55,530 nucleotides of DNA. It comes from Xanthobacteraceae bacterium (lineage in GTDB: Bacteria > Pseudomonadota > Alphaproteobacteria > Rhizobiales > Xanthobacteraceae). Shown here piece by piece: positions 27,727 through 40,875 of this stretch. Location of the stretch: positions 1 to 55,530 of the forward strand of contig JASHPW010000009.1 of assembly GCA_030037895.1 (NCBI GenBank), written 5' to 3'. The notes beneath the pieces are model-generated. The model was not told where the DNA came from. It saw only the letters and a list, made by a program, of their open reading frames with translations, and searched no databases. A program made the translations under genes and the position numbers. The stretch's first letter is position 1. Each line of letters starts with the position of its first letter.

Positions 27727-27886
27727 CAACCTGCTCTCGGCATCCGGGACGCGGGCTTCAGCCCGCGAACCCGGAATCCACAATCACCGCCCGTGAATAC
27801 GGATTTCGCGCTGCTCGCGGAGCCCGTTATTGCGCCGCCCGCTTCGGGCCGGACCCGTTGGCGCGGCCGAGGAATGACGTCTGCTC
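27727..27886. repeat. Intergenic palindromic repeat of the GGAATGACG type
   Basis: This stretch contains GCGGGCTTCAGCCCGC (27751-27766), a hairpin with a 4-base loop, next to CCCGGAATCC. Further on, GAGGAATGACG appears at 27869. The elements resemble those near 13750 and 18775 and probably belong to a dispersed repeat family. It separates convergent smc and the decarboxylase gene and may act as a terminator. Confidence 0.5.
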
Positions 27887-28870
27887 CTATACTTCCCCGA
27901 GCTTGAACAGCCGCATCGCGTTGGTACGGCCGATCTTCATCCTGTCGTTCTCGCTGATCGGACAGGAATCGAACCAGCGCGCGGCGTGGTCGATGTTCTC
28001 GAACGGCCAATCGGCCGAGAACAGGATGCGGTCGGCGCCGAGGACGAGCATGGCGTCGAGCAGCGCCTGGGTGTGGAAATTGCCCGAGGTGGTGATGTGG
28101 AAATTGGCGCAGAAGTAATCGCGCATGCGCTTCTTCGCCGCGTAGCTGTGCCGGTTTTCGACCCAGCCATTGGCGTTGTCGATGCGCCACATCGCATAGG
28201 GCAAGTTTTCGCCGAGATGACCGAGAACGATCTGCAAACGCGGATGGGCGTCGAACAGACCCGAGCCCATCAGGCGCAGCGCGTGCACCGCGGTTTCCTG
28301 ACCGAAGGCCCACACCGGACCGAGCAGCCAAGCGTGACCTTCATAGATTCTCCTGTCGCGCGGCAGCGGATTGCGCGGATGCAGATAGAAGGGCGCGTCG
28401 AGGCGCTCGACCGCCGCCCAGAACGGCCGGTATTGCGGCAGATCGTAATAAACGGCGGTCTCCGCATCGTTGACTTGGGAAAAGCCGTTGACCAGCGCGC
28501 CGCGAAAGCCGAGCTGCGTCACGCAGCGTTCCAGCTCACGCGCCGCGACTTCGGGATCCTGCATCGGCAGCGCGGCGAGACCTTGAAAGCGGTCTGGGCG
28601 CTTGCCCACCTGTTCGGCCAAAAAATCGTTGGCCTTGCGTGCGATCTCATACGCGCGGGACGGGTCGGGAATGGCCTGCACCGCCGGCGCATTGAGCGAC
28701 AAGAGCATCGTCTCGATGCCGTACTCGTCCATCAAGGCGAGCCGCCCGCCATGGATGTCGCGATTGCGGCTTTCGAGCTCCCGCCACACGCGATCGGGAA
28801 AGATGTCATGGGCGTTATCGAGAGTCTCTGGGATGGCGAAATGTTCTTCCAGCGCAATCTTGCCCTGCAT
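27887..28870 (-). CDS. Gamma-resorcylate (2,6-dihydroxybenzoate) decarboxylase
   Basis: A 327-aa zinc-dependent amidohydrolase-superfamily decarboxylase that interconverts 2,6-dihydroxybenzoate and resorcinol plus CO2. Residues reported for the Rhizobium enzyme fall at the same numbers: metal ligands E8, H10, H164 and D287, and active-site N128, H218, E221 and R229. Overall sequence also matches the enzyme as I recall it (MQGKIALEEHFAIPETL, then FYLHPRNPLPRDRRIYEGH and FSADWPFENIDHA). The start is supported by GGAAGGTAACC before the ATG. No resorcinol hydroxylase or ring-cleavage genes are adjacent, so its pathway partners lie elsewhere or it acts on a related hydroxybenzoate. Confidence 0.85.
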   Translation of the reverse strand: MQGKIALEEHFAIPETLDNAHDIFPDRVWRELESRNRDIHGGRLALMDEYGIETMLLSLNAPAVQAIPDPSRAYEIARKANDFLAEQVGKRPDRFQGLAALPMQDPEVAARELERCVTQLGFRGALVNGFSQVNDAETAVYYDLPQYRPFWAAVERLDAPFYLHPRNPLPRDRRIYEGHAWLLGPVWAFGQETAVHALRLMGSGLFDAHPRLQIVLGHLGENLPYAMWRIDNANGWVENRHSYAAKKRMRDYFCANFHITTSGNFHTQALLDAMLVLGADRILFSADWPFENIDHAARWFDSCPISENDRMKIGRTNAMRLFKLGEV

Positions 28871-29029
28871 GGTTACCTTCCACGCCCGTTAACCCGACAC
28901 ATCGCCGGCCCGGCTTTCGTCCTCGGTGGCACGGTTCTGGCGAGAAAGCGAATTGAATCGTGCGTTGTCCCGTTTCGGGGCAGCGCCGGATGGCGCTCGT
29001 CGAAAGGCGACAGTCGGGCCCGGCAGGCG

Positions 29030-30502
29030 ATGAACACGCATCCAAACTACACGCTGGCGGCGCGGCCGCAGACCGGGCGGATGCTGCGCGCCTGGGCCGT
29101 GCTGTCGCGCGGCACCTTCTCGGGCGCCATCTTTCTGACCGACGTGGCGTTGATCGTGGCCATGTCCTGCTGCACCGGCATTGCCTATCACCTGGCCGCC
29201 TACGGCGATGCCGGCAACGTCCCCTCCTTCGTTCAGGTCGGGGTTCTGGCAGCGAGCATTTTTGCCATTTCCAACGTGTTCCGCGGCGAATACCGCCTGC
29301 CGAACTTCTTTACCTTCAAGCCGCACGCCCGGCGCACCATCCAATTGTGGAACGTGACGCTGATTTGCCTGCTCATGCTCGGCTTCCTGGCGCGGATCAG
29401 CATCGATTACTCGCGCGGCTGGATCGTGCTCTTTTATGCCGACACGCTCGCCGGACTGATCGTGCTGCGCTACGTCATCGTGCGCGTCACCGGGCTGGCG
29501 CGCGCCGCCGGGCTCGTTTCCGCGCAGCGCATCTTCCTGATCGGCACCGGCGCGCATGTCGGCGCCTTCATCAGCCATTACGAGCCGTGGATGCTCGGGA
29601 TCAACATCGTCGGCTGCCGTTTTCTCACGCCGGTCGCGGCGACGACGTCGGCCGAGGAGCGGCGCGCGACGCTCGACCGCGACCTTGCCGAGGCGGTCGC
29701 CAGCGTCCGCAGTCTCGAACCCGATGCGATCTTCCTGTTGCTGCCGTGGTCCGCCACCGCGACCATCGAACGCTGCGCCGAGACCTTCCTCGCGCTGCCG
29801 ATCGAGATTCATCTCGGCCCCGAGCAGATCTTGCACAAATTCGAGGAAGTCAAGCTGTCAAGACTCGGCCCACTCGCCAGCTTGCAGCTGACCCGCATGC
29901 CGCTGTCGCGGCTCGAGGTCGTACAGAAGCGGCTGTTCGATCTCGTCGGCGCGGCGGTCGCCCTCATCGTGCTGACGCCGCTTCTGGTGGCCGTCGCCAT
30001 CCTTGTCAAAATCGACAGTGCCGGGCCGGTCTTCTTCGTGCAACGCCGCTACGGCTTCAATCAGCAGCCGTTCCGCATCATCAAGTTTCGCACCATGCGC
30101 ACGCTCGACGACGGCGCGGTGATCGCGCAGGCGAAGCCGAACGATCCGCGCTTCACCCGCATCGGACGCTGGCTGCGGCGCTGGAACATCGACGAAATCC
30201 CGCAACTGTTCAACGTGCTCACCGGCGACATGTCGTTCGTCGGCCCGCGACCGCACGCGCTGTCGCACGATCGCGAATACGAGCGCCGCATCTCGCTCTA
30301 CGCGCGCCGCCACAACGTCAAGCCGGGCATCACCGGCTGGGCGCAAATCCACGGTCTGCGCGGGGCGACCGACACCGAGGAGAAGATGCGCAAGCGCGTC
30401 GAGTACGACCTGTTCTACATCGACAATTGGTCGCTCTGGCTCGACTTGAAAATCATCGCCCGCACGCTGCTGTCGCCCGCCGCCTATCGCAACGCTTATT
30501 GA
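29030..30502 (+). CDS. Undecaprenyl-phosphate sugar-1-phosphate transferase (WcaJ/ExoY type)
   Basis: A 490-aa polyprenol-phosphate hexose-1-phosphate transferase that starts exopolysaccharide repeat-unit assembly on the inner membrane. The N-terminal half has four predicted spans (for example GAIFLTDVALIVAMSCCTGI) and a Rossmann-like domain (IFLIGTGAHVGAFI). The C-terminal catalytic domain (about residues 300-490) begins with a further membrane helix, KRLFDLVGAAVALIVLTPLL, followed by FFVQRRYGFNQQPFRIIKFR, NIDEIPQLFNVLTGDMSFVG and KPGITGWAQI, all family signatures. I use the ATG at 29030; the open frame extends back to 27986 through the antisense of the decarboxylase. No other polysaccharide genes are in the window. 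Confidence 0.9.
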   Translation: MNTHPNYTLAARPQTGRMLRAWAVLSRGTFSGAIFLTDVALIVAMSCCTGIAYHLAAYGDAGNVPSFVQVGVLAASIFAISNVFRGEYRLPNFFTFKPHARRTIQLWNVTLICLLMLGFLARISIDYSRGWIVLFYADTLAGLIVLRYVIVRVTGLARAAGLVSAQRIFLIGTGAHVGAFISHYEPWMLGINIVGCRFLTPVAATTSAEERRATLDRDLAEAVASVRSLEPDAIFLLLPWSATATIERCAETFLALPIEIHLGPEQILHKFEEVKLSRLGPLASLQLTRMPLSRLEVVQKRLFDLVGAAVALIVLTPLLVAVAILVKIDSAGPVFFVQRRYGFNQQPFRIIKFRTMRTLDDGAVIAQAKPNDPRFTRIGRWLRRWNIDEIPQLFNVLTGDMSFVGPRPHALSHDREYERRISLYARRHNVKPGITGWAQIHGLRGATDTEEKMRKRVEYDLFYIDNWSLWLDLKIIARTLLSPAAYRNAY

Positions 30503-30577
30503 GTGAGCTTGTCCGCAATTTGGCGCGGCACCACGCGCGGCGCGCGGCGTCCCGACGAGCGGACGATTTTGCCCGCT

Positions 30578-30943
30578 TTACCCGGTCGCCACACCGACGA
30601 GCGCCGAGATGGCGACGACCGCGCCGAAAGTGGCGAGCGCCGTCGACAGCCATAGCACGCCGACGAGCAGCCAGACCGGATGCGGCTTGCCCATCGTCTC
30701 GGCGAGCGGGCGTGCCCAGGATTCCAGCGCCGGCTCCGCCTTGCGCAAAGCCGCGGTGGCGCGCTCGATCTCGGCAAGATCGCGCGCGAGTTGGTCGCGC
30801 TCGTAAGGCGCAAGCGAGCCGTCGGCATCGACGACGGCCGGCGCTACGCCGCTTCGCGGCGCTTCGAATTCGCGAACACCGTCCAAAACGGCATCGCCGG
30901 CCGTACTGTCCGACGCGAGAAGATCGAGATGATGCTTCGTCAT
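30578..30943 (-). CDS. Small protein with C-terminal membrane helix
   Basis: A 121-aa protein of unknown function. Residues about 55-85 are charged and helical (RDQLARDLAEIERATAALRK), and the C-terminus is a hydrophobic segment (VWLLVGVLWLSTALATFGAV) suitable as a tail anchor. AGGTGAGTGCC precedes the ATG at 30943. It converges with the sugar transferase and diverges from lemA. It resembles short hypothetical proteins but I do not recognise a domain. Confidence 0.6.
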   Translation of the reverse strand: MTKHHLDLLASDSTAGDAVLDGVREFEAPRSGVAPAVVDADGSLAPYERDQLARDLAEIERATAALRKAEPALESWARPLAETMGKPHPVWLLVGVLWLSTALATFGAVVAISALVGVATG

Positions 30944-31172
30944 GGCACTCACCTGTTTGCCGCTTCGGGAATCCCTAAACGACAAGGACCGGCCGCGCGA
31001 TATTCATCAACAGCTAACCTTAACGGGGACGGTTAATCGTCCTATCTATGGCGATGGCGCGGGGCGGGTCATGCGATTGACCCGGTTATCCGCCGCCCGG
31101 ACAATGTTCGCCGGCCGCCCAGCTGCGGTTGCCGAACCGATTTCCCGTCAGGCATGCCGAAGGATTCCGCCG

Positions 31173-31736
31173 ATGAGCATCTCGACACTGATTGTCCTCG
31201 CCGTCATCGTTGTCTTGGTTTTGTGGGCGATCACGATCTACAACGGCCTCGTCGCCATGCGGCAACGGGTCAACGAAGCGTTTGCCGACGTGGACGTGCA
31301 ACTGCGGCAGCGGCACGACCTCATTCCCAATCTGGTCGAGACGGTGAAAGGCTACGCCGCCCACGAACGCGGCACGCTCGACGAGGTGGTGAAAGCGCGC
31401 AACGCCGCGGTGGCCGCGCAGGGCCCGGCGCAGCAGGCGGCGGCCGAGAACGTGCTCTCGGGCGCGCTGCGCCAGTTGTTCGCGCTCGCCGAATCCTATC
31501 CCGATCTCAAGGCCAGCACCAACTTCCAGCAATTGCAGGCGGAGCTGACCGACATCGAGAACAAGATCGCGGCGGCGCGGCGCTTCTTCAACAATGCGGT
31601 GCAAGAATACAATACCGGCATGCAGCGATTCCCGGCGGCCTTGTTCGCGGCCTCGCTCGGCTTCGCGCCGAAGGACTATTTCGACCTCGGCGACGAGCGC
31701 AAGACGGTCGGCGAAGCGCCGGCGGTGAAGTTTTAG
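31173..31736 (+). CDS. lemA: LemA family protein
   Basis: A 187-aa inner-membrane protein with an N-terminal signal anchor (LIVLAVIVVLVLWAITIYNG) and a helical LemA domain (VNEAFADVDVQLRQRHDLIP, NLVETVKGYAAHERGTLDEV, and C-terminal FFNNAVQEYNTGMQRFPAAL). LemA proteins are commonly encoded next to M48 proteases, as here, and are thought to act with them in membrane or envelope quality control; the exact role is not settled. The ATG at 31173 follows AAGGA by nine bases. Its stop codon overlaps the start of a GAGCATGAT repeat. Confidence 0.92.
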   Translation: MSISTLIVLAVIVVLVLWAITIYNGLVAMRQRVNEAFADVDVQLRQRHDLIPNLVETVKGYAAHERGTLDEVVKARNAAVAAQGPAQQAAAENVLSGALRQLFALAESYPDLKASTNFQQLQAELTDIENKIAAARRFFNNAVQEYNTGMQRFPAALFAASLGFAPKDYFDLGDERKTVGEAPAVKF

Positions 31737-31809
31737 AGCATGATCCGGAAAAAGCCTGCCCCGGATTTGATCCCGGGTAGGAACCGGCTTTCCAAAAAAA
31801 TCATGCTCC
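31736..31809. repeat. GAGCATGAT palindromic repeat (copy 2)
   Basis: A 74-base imperfect palindrome with ends GAGCATGATCCGGAAAA and TTTCC…ATCATGCTC and a central CCCCGGATTTGATCCCGGG stem. It lies between lemA and the M48 protease gene and closely matches the copy at 44269. Confidence 0.8.
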
Positions 31810-31858
31810 AGCTTTCCTCTGGATTCCCACTGGCGCGGGATTGAGCGAGAAACTTTCC

Positions 31859-33052
31859 ATGGCCGCCTACGGTCTCTACAGCCACATCCAGTCGAACCGA
31901 CGCCGCTCGCTGGCGCTGCTCATCGGCCTGTTCCTGCTCGTCTACCTTTTGGTCTATGCCGGGGCGCTGACCGCGGAGGCGCTGTCGATCGATGCCGACC
32001 TCGACACGCTGATGCGGCGCGCCTTCAGCGATCTCATCAGCGCGGCGCCGGTGGCGACGCTGGGCACGGCGCTTTGGATAGTCGTCGCCTATTTCTTCCA
32101 CCAGGCCATGATCGACGCGTTGACCGGCGGGCGCGAGGTCACGCGCGCGGAGCAGCCGCGGCTCTATAACATCCTGGAAAATCTCTGCATCTCGCGCGGG
32201 ATCGCCATGCCCAGGCTCAGGGTGATGGAGAGCGACGCGCTCAACGCCTTTGCCACCGGCATGAACGCGAAACAGTATTCGATCACCGTCACGTCGAGCC
32301 TCATCGGCCGGCTCAACGACGCCGAAATCGAATCGGTGCTCGGCCACGAGCTGACCCACATCCGCAACGGCGACGTCCGCATGATGGTCATCGCCGTCGT
32401 CATCGCCGGCGCCATCTCCTTTTTCGCGGAATTGTTCTTCCGGCTCTGGTTCTACAGCGGTTTTCGCGGCCCGCGATCATCCGGCGACCGCAGGGGCGGC
32501 GGCGCCGGCCTCGCGATATTGATCGCCGTCGGACTCATCGTCGTCGCCTATCTCTTGTCGTTCATCATTCGCCTGGCTTTGTCGCGCTCGCGCGAATTCC
32601 TCGCCGATGCCGGGTCGGTCGAGCTCACCAAAAACCCCGATGCGATGATCTCGGCGCTGCGCAAGATCGAGGGCCGCGGCGAATTGCCGGGAGCGACGTC
32701 GGCGGTGATGGAAATGTGCGTCGACAATCCGCGCGAGGGTTTTGGCGAGCTGTTCGACACCCATCCGACGGTGGAGAGCCGGGTCGCGGCTCTGGTCAAG
32801 TTTGCCGGCGGCCACGATCCCGGCCCGATCGCGTTGCCGCCGCAAGCCGGCGGCGAGGACGAGCAGTCCGACACCGATCAAGCGCCGGCCGAAGGCCCAT
32901 GGGGATCGGCAACGCAGAGCGGCCCGTGGGGGCCCTCCGCCGCGGATGCCGACGCGGTTGCCACCGGACAGCCGCTCCCGCCATCGCCTTCGCCGGCGCA
33001 GATCGACGGCCCCTCCGAGCCCGGACCCTGGGGGCCGCATCGCAGCGGGTAG
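31859..33052 (+). CDS. M48-family zinc metalloprotease (HtpX-like)
   Basis: A 397-aa inner-membrane protease. Two membrane segments precede the catalytic domain (SLALLIGLFLLVYLLVYAGA and PVATLGTALWIVVAYFF). The zinc motif is VLGHELTHIRNGD, and the third ligand region is SREFLADAGSVELTKNP. Two more hydrophobic spans lie between these motifs. The C-terminal tail repeats the short motif GPWG (GPWGSATQSGPWGP, PGPWGPH), an unusual low-complexity extension. I chose the ATG at 31859; a TTG at 31841 is in frame. It is paired with lemA. Confidence 0.9.
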   Translation: MAAYGLYSHIQSNRRRSLALLIGLFLLVYLLVYAGALTAEALSIDADLDTLMRRAFSDLISAAPVATLGTALWIVVAYFFHQAMIDALTGGREVTRAEQPRLYNILENLCISRGIAMPRLRVMESDALNAFATGMNAKQYSITVTSSLIGRLNDAEIESVLGHELTHIRNGDVRMMVIAVVIAGAISFFAELFFRLWFYSGFRGPRSSGDRRGGGAGLAILIAVGLIVVAYLLSFIIRLALSRSREFLADAGSVELTKNPDAMISALRKIEGRGELPGATSAVMEMCVDNPREGFGELFDTHPTVESRVAALVKFAGGHDPGPIALPPQAGGEDEQSDTDQAPAEGPWGSATQSGPWGPSAADADAVATGQPLPPSPSPAQIDGPSEPGPWGPHRSG

Positions 33053-33364
33053 CGCCGGAAAGATGATGCGTCCTGCGAACGGCGCAGCACATCCATCACC
33101 TGATCCTCCTCTTTCAGGATGGCGAAAGAGAAAGTAACCTCCGCCGGTGACAGGGCGGAGGGTATCAGCCGTAATCGCGCCACAATCCGCTTTGCCGTGC
33201 CGGCAGGTACGCACGCCAGCTGGGCTTCCAAACAGGGCCCGGTGTGGTAGAACCGGAAGCGGGGAAAATGGGGCGCGACGCTTTCGATTTGCCGCTGTTT
33301 TCCGCCCGGATTCAAAGCCGGATGGACGGTTATGGCGCGGCGCGACGGCAGTGAGGGATCGACC
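33053..33364. other. Intergenic region before the ParA-like gene
   Basis: About 310 bases with no gene I can support. It must hold the promoter of the ParA-like gene, but I see no strong match to a promoter or a hairpin. Confidence 0.5.
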
Positions 33365-34153
33365 ATGGCGAAGCCAACGGTGGTCGTGGTGGGCGCGGAC
33401 AAGGGCGGCGTCGGCAAGACCACGGTCGCGCGCACGCTGCTCGATTATTTCACGGCGCACCACGTGCCGACGCGCGCATTCGATTCCGAATCGCCCAAAG
33501 GCACCTTGAAGCGCTTTCATCCCGACCTCACCGACGTCGTCGACGTCACCTCGGTCTCCGATCAGATGCGGATCTTCGACACGGTGTCGGACGCCAACGT
33601 GACGGTGATCGACGTGCGCGCCGGGCTCCTCTCGCCGACGCTGCACGCCTTGCGCGACATCGGGTTCCTCGATTCGGTGAAGAAGGGGCAGCTCACCTTC
33701 GTCGTCTTCCATATCCTCGGCCCGTCTCTCGCCTCGCTCAACGAGATCGAGGAAACATCCGCCTTCACCGGCGACGCCCGGTATTTCCTGGTCAAGAACT
33801 TCATCAACAACACCAGCTTCTTCGAATGGGATCAGGCCACCTACTCCTCGTATTTCAAGAAGCACAAGGACGCCGTCGAAATCGCCATTCCCAAGCTCAA
33901 TGAGATGGCCTTCGAGCAAGTGGAGCTCGCCTCGGTTCCCTTCCTCACCTTCGTCGCCAATAAGGGCGCAAAGGGCGAGGCGGCCAACTATTCGTTCGTG
34001 CTGCGCGGCTATGTGCGCCACTGGCTCAGCAACGTCTGGGCCGAGTATGACCGCGTCAAGCTCAATGATATCTTTGCCGGCGCCGCGGCCGCGGTGGCGG
34101 GCGGAGCGTCGGCGGCAAGCGGCGCGCGCGTATCGGTCGTCAGCCGGTCCTAA
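33365..34153 (+). CDS. Orphan ParA-like P-loop ATPase
   Basis: A 262-aa P-loop ATPase with a deviant Walker A motif, VVVGADKGGVGKTTVARTLL (about residues 5-24), the ParA/MinD signature lysine included. VTVIDVRAGLL fits Walker A-prime. No ParB gene or parS-like site is next to it, so it is not the chromosome partition ParA. Positioning of another cell component, or regulation, is possible but unproven. It appears to be a divergent paralog of the protein at 49732-50463, with shared DQMRIFD/GQMALFD and a following IGF segment. The ATG at 33365 is preceded by GAGGGATCGACC. Confidence 0.75.
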   Translation: MAKPTVVVVGADKGGVGKTTVARTLLDYFTAHHVPTRAFDSESPKGTLKRFHPDLTDVVDVTSVSDQMRIFDTVSDANVTVIDVRAGLLSPTLHALRDIGFLDSVKKGQLTFVVFHILGPSLASLNEIEETSAFTGDARYFLVKNFINNTSFFEWDQATYSSYFKKHKDAVEIAIPKLNEMAFEQVELASVPFLTFVANKGAKGEAANYSFVLRGYVRHWLSNVWAEYDRVKLNDIFAGAAAAVAGGASAASGARVSVVSRS

Positions 34154-34251
34154 AACGCAATCCGATCACATTGAATCGGATCGCGCTTAAGCTTCTTGGC
34201 GGAGCATGATCTTTTCGGGAAACCGGTTCCCACTTTTCCCGGACGCGCTCT
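34154..34251. repeat. Paired palindrome plus GAGCATGAT repeat (copy 3)
   Basis: An imperfect hairpin, GCAATCCGATCACATTGAAT with CGGATCGCG (34157-34185), is followed by GAGCATGATCTTTTCGGGAA, ACCGGTTCCCAC and GGACGCGCTC (34202-34250). It lies between the ends of the convergent ParA-like and gltD genes, so it could serve as a bidirectional terminator. Confidence 0.75.
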
Positions 34252-34263
34252 AAATCACGGCGA

Positions 34264-35706
34264 TCAGCGCGGCAACAGGCTCGCGCCCATCAAAAACTTG
34301 TCGACGGCGTGCGCCGCCTGCCGGCCTTCGCGGATCGCCCACACCACCAGCGACTGGCCGCGGCGCATGTCGCCGGCGGCGAACACCTTGTCGATCGAGG
34401 TGCGGTAATCGTCGGTCGAGGCGCGCACATTGCCGCGTTGATCGAGCGCGAGGCCGAGATTTTCGATCATGCCTTCGCGCACCGGATGCACGAAGCCCAT
34501 TGCCAGCAGAACAAGCTCGGCGGCGATCTCGAATTCGCTGCCGGGCACGGGCTTCATCTGGCCGTCGATGTGTATGCAGTGGAGTTTTTGCACGGCCCCG
34601 TTCGCGCCCGAGAACCGCGTCGTCATCACCGCGAAATCGCGCGTGGCGCCTTCTTCATGGCTCGACGAAGTGCGCAGCTTGAGCGGCCAATTCGGCCAGG
34701 TGAGCATCTTGTTCTCGCGCAACGGCGGGGCGGGGAGAATTTCGAAATTGGTGACCGACAGCGCGCCCTGGCGGATCGCGGTGCCGATGCAGTCCGAGCC
34801 GGTGTCGCCGCCGCCGATGACGACGACGTGCTTGCCGCCGGCGAGGATCGGCTCGCCGGCGAGCAGCGGCTCGCCGCTCACCCGCCGGTTCTGCTGCGGC
34901 AGAAATTCCATGGCGAAATGGATGCCGTTGAGCTCGCGGCCGGGAACCGACAAATCGCGCGCCTTCTCGGCGCCGCCGGTCAGCACCACGGCGTCGTAAT
35001 CGGCGAGGAGCTTCTCGGCGGCCACGTTGACGCCGACATGGGCGCCATAACGGAAGACGACGCCTTCACCTTCCATCTGCGCGACGCGGCGGTCGATGTG
35101 ATGCTTCTCCATCTTGAAGTCGGGAATGCCGTAGCGCAGGAGCCCGCCGGCCTTGGCCCATCGCTCATGGACGTGAACCTCGTGGCCGGCGCGCGCGAGC
35201 TGCTGCGCGCAGGCGAGGCCGGCCGGCCCCGAGCCGACGATCGCGACTTTCTTGCCGGTGCGCTCCTTCGGCGGCTCCGGCCTGAGCCCCTGCGCGATGG
35301 CGCGGTCGGCGATCGCGCACTCGATCGATTTGATGGTGACCGGGTTCTCGTCGATGTTGAGCGTGCAGGACGCTTCGCATGGCGCCGGGCAGACCCGGCC
35401 GGTGACTTCCGGAAAATTGTTGGTCGAATGCAGATTGCGCGCGGCTTCGTCCCAATCACCGGCATAGACCAGATCGTTCCAATCGGGAATCTGGTTGTTG
35501 ACCGGGCAGCCCGGCGTGCCGGGCTTGAGCGAGCCGTTGCCCATGCAATAAGGCACGCCGCAATTCATGCAGCGCGCGGCCTGCGTGCGGCACTCCTGTT
35601 CCGGCAGCGGCAGGATGAATTCGCGCCAATGGCGGATGCGCTCTTCGACCGGCTCGTAATGACGGTCTTCGCGTTCGTATTCGAGAAAACCGGTGACCTT
35701 GCCCAC
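34264..35706 (-). CDS. gltD: Glutamate synthase (NADPH) small subunit
   Basis: The 480-aa beta subunit of NADPH-glutamate synthase; it passes electrons from NADPH through FAD and iron-sulfur clusters to GltB. The N-terminal cysteines lie in [16 protein letters not shown], a second group in CPAPCEASC. The FAD-binding loop is [18 protein letters not shown] and the NADPH-binding loop is [16 protein letters not shown]. The C-terminal [16 protein letters not shown]-type segment ([20 protein letters not shown]) is typical. The start is the GTG at 35706. It follows gltB by 58 bases on the same strand, so one transcript is expected. Confidence 0.96.
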   Translation of the reverse strand: MGKVTGFLEYEREDRHYEPVEERIRHWREFILPLPEQECRTQAARCMNCGVPYCMGNGSLKPGTPGCPVNNQIPDWNDLVYAGDWDEAARNLHSTNNFPEVTGRVCPAPCEASCTLNIDENPVTIKSIECAIADRAIAQGLRPEPPKERTGKKVAIVGSGPAGLACAQQLARAGHEVHVHERWAKAGGLLRYGIPDFKMEKHHIDRRVAQMEGEGVVFRYGAHVGVNVAAEKLLADYDAVVLTGGAEKARDLSVPGRELNGIHFAMEFLPQQNRRVSGEPLLAGEPILAGGKHVVVIGGGDTGSDCIGTAIRQGALSVTNFEILPAPPLRENKMLTWPNWPLKLRTSSSHEEGATRDFAVMTTRFSGANGAVQKLHCIHIDGQMKPVPGSEFEIAAELVLLAMGFVHPVREGMIENLGLALDQRGNVRASTDDYRTSIDKVFAAGDMRRGQSLVVWAIREGRQAAHAVDKFLMGASLLPR

Positions 35707-35764
35707 TTCGTTCTCTGTTCCGCCCGGCGCCGCCCGCGCCGCCGGCCGCCCGGTGCCGCCGCCC

Positions 35765-40393
<4,629 letters not shown>

Positions 40394-40480
40394 ATTATCC
40401 TCGCACCGCGCGTCGGAGCCCCGAACGGTCCGCATCCGAGGTTCCGCCGCCATCCACCAGGGCGAGCTACGCATCCGGGA

Positions 40481-40496
40481 GGCAACCTTCGTGCCC
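40481..40496 (-). promoter_or_regulatory. Sigma-54 type promoter of gltBD
   Basis: Read on the minus strand, GGGCACGAAGGTTGCC holds the sigma-54 core GGCACG-N4-TTGC with correct -24/-12 spacing. Transcription would start near 40470 and give a leader of about 77 bases before gltB. This would link glutamate synthase to nitrogen control by an enhancer-binding protein such as NtrC. Only the core was matched; the outer T of TGGCAC and the final A/T are absent. Confidence 0.55.
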
Positions 40497-40570
40497 TAAG
40501 GCCTCGGGTTGCTTATTTTGCCGCGGTCGGACGCGCCCTCGCCCTTGGCGGCTGGCCCACCCGCGTCTTT

Positions 40571-40613
40571 CCTCCACCTGTTCCTTCCGCCCTTGCGGGG
40601 AGAGGTCAGGAGG
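40571..40613. repeat. Intergenic segment resembling the glycosylase-borne repeat
   Basis: On the minus strand this reads CCTCCTGACCTCTCCCCGCA followed by AGGGCGGAAGG. The CTCCCCGCAAGGG core and the CCTCCT flank are shared with 8117-8139 inside the uracil-DNA glycosylase gene. Confidence 0.5.
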
Positions 40614-40639
40614 CCGCGCGCGCTATCGGCCACCAATTG

Positions 40640-40656
40640 GGACAGCAATGCTGTCC
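40640..40656. promoter_or_regulatory. Operator-like inverted repeat
   Basis: GGACAGC and GCTGTCC form a perfect 7-bp inverted repeat around AAT. It lies about 250 bases upstream of gltB and about 220 bases downstream of the carbonic anhydrase stop. No regulator can be assigned. Confidence 0.35.
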
Positions 40657-40875
40657 TATACGGAACATGACAGTTTCCGGGCGCCAATACAAGGGCAACG
40701 CTCTTCCCGTCCCCGCCGTTCGGGGAGGCAATGGAAGGCATCGACGTTTTGGCCTCGGCCCTTCTTCTGCAATGTCCTGCCGCACAAGTGGACCACGGGA
40801 CGCTCGCAAGCGCAATGGGTTAGACTCTTTTGCTCCCTGCCCTCTTGTGTTGCCGGAGCGGCGGCTTCGGCCTCG

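Larger units (their letters stand above)
40394..40875. other. Regulatory region between gltB and carbonic anhydrase genes
   Basis: About 480 bases without a gene. It contains a sigma-54 type promoter facing gltB (40481-40496), a segment resembling the repeat inside the glycosylase gene (40571-40613) and a perfect 7-bp inverted repeat (40640-40656). The rest shows no gene-like signal on either strand. Confidence 0.6.

Noticed and set aside
27986-29029. A 348-residue N-terminal extension of the sugar transferase
   Set aside because: It is antisense to the decarboxylase and the family begins at the ATG at 29030.
33365-34153. Chromosomal partition gene parA
   Set aside because: No parB or parS-like cluster next to it and the sequence departs from ParA after the P-loop.
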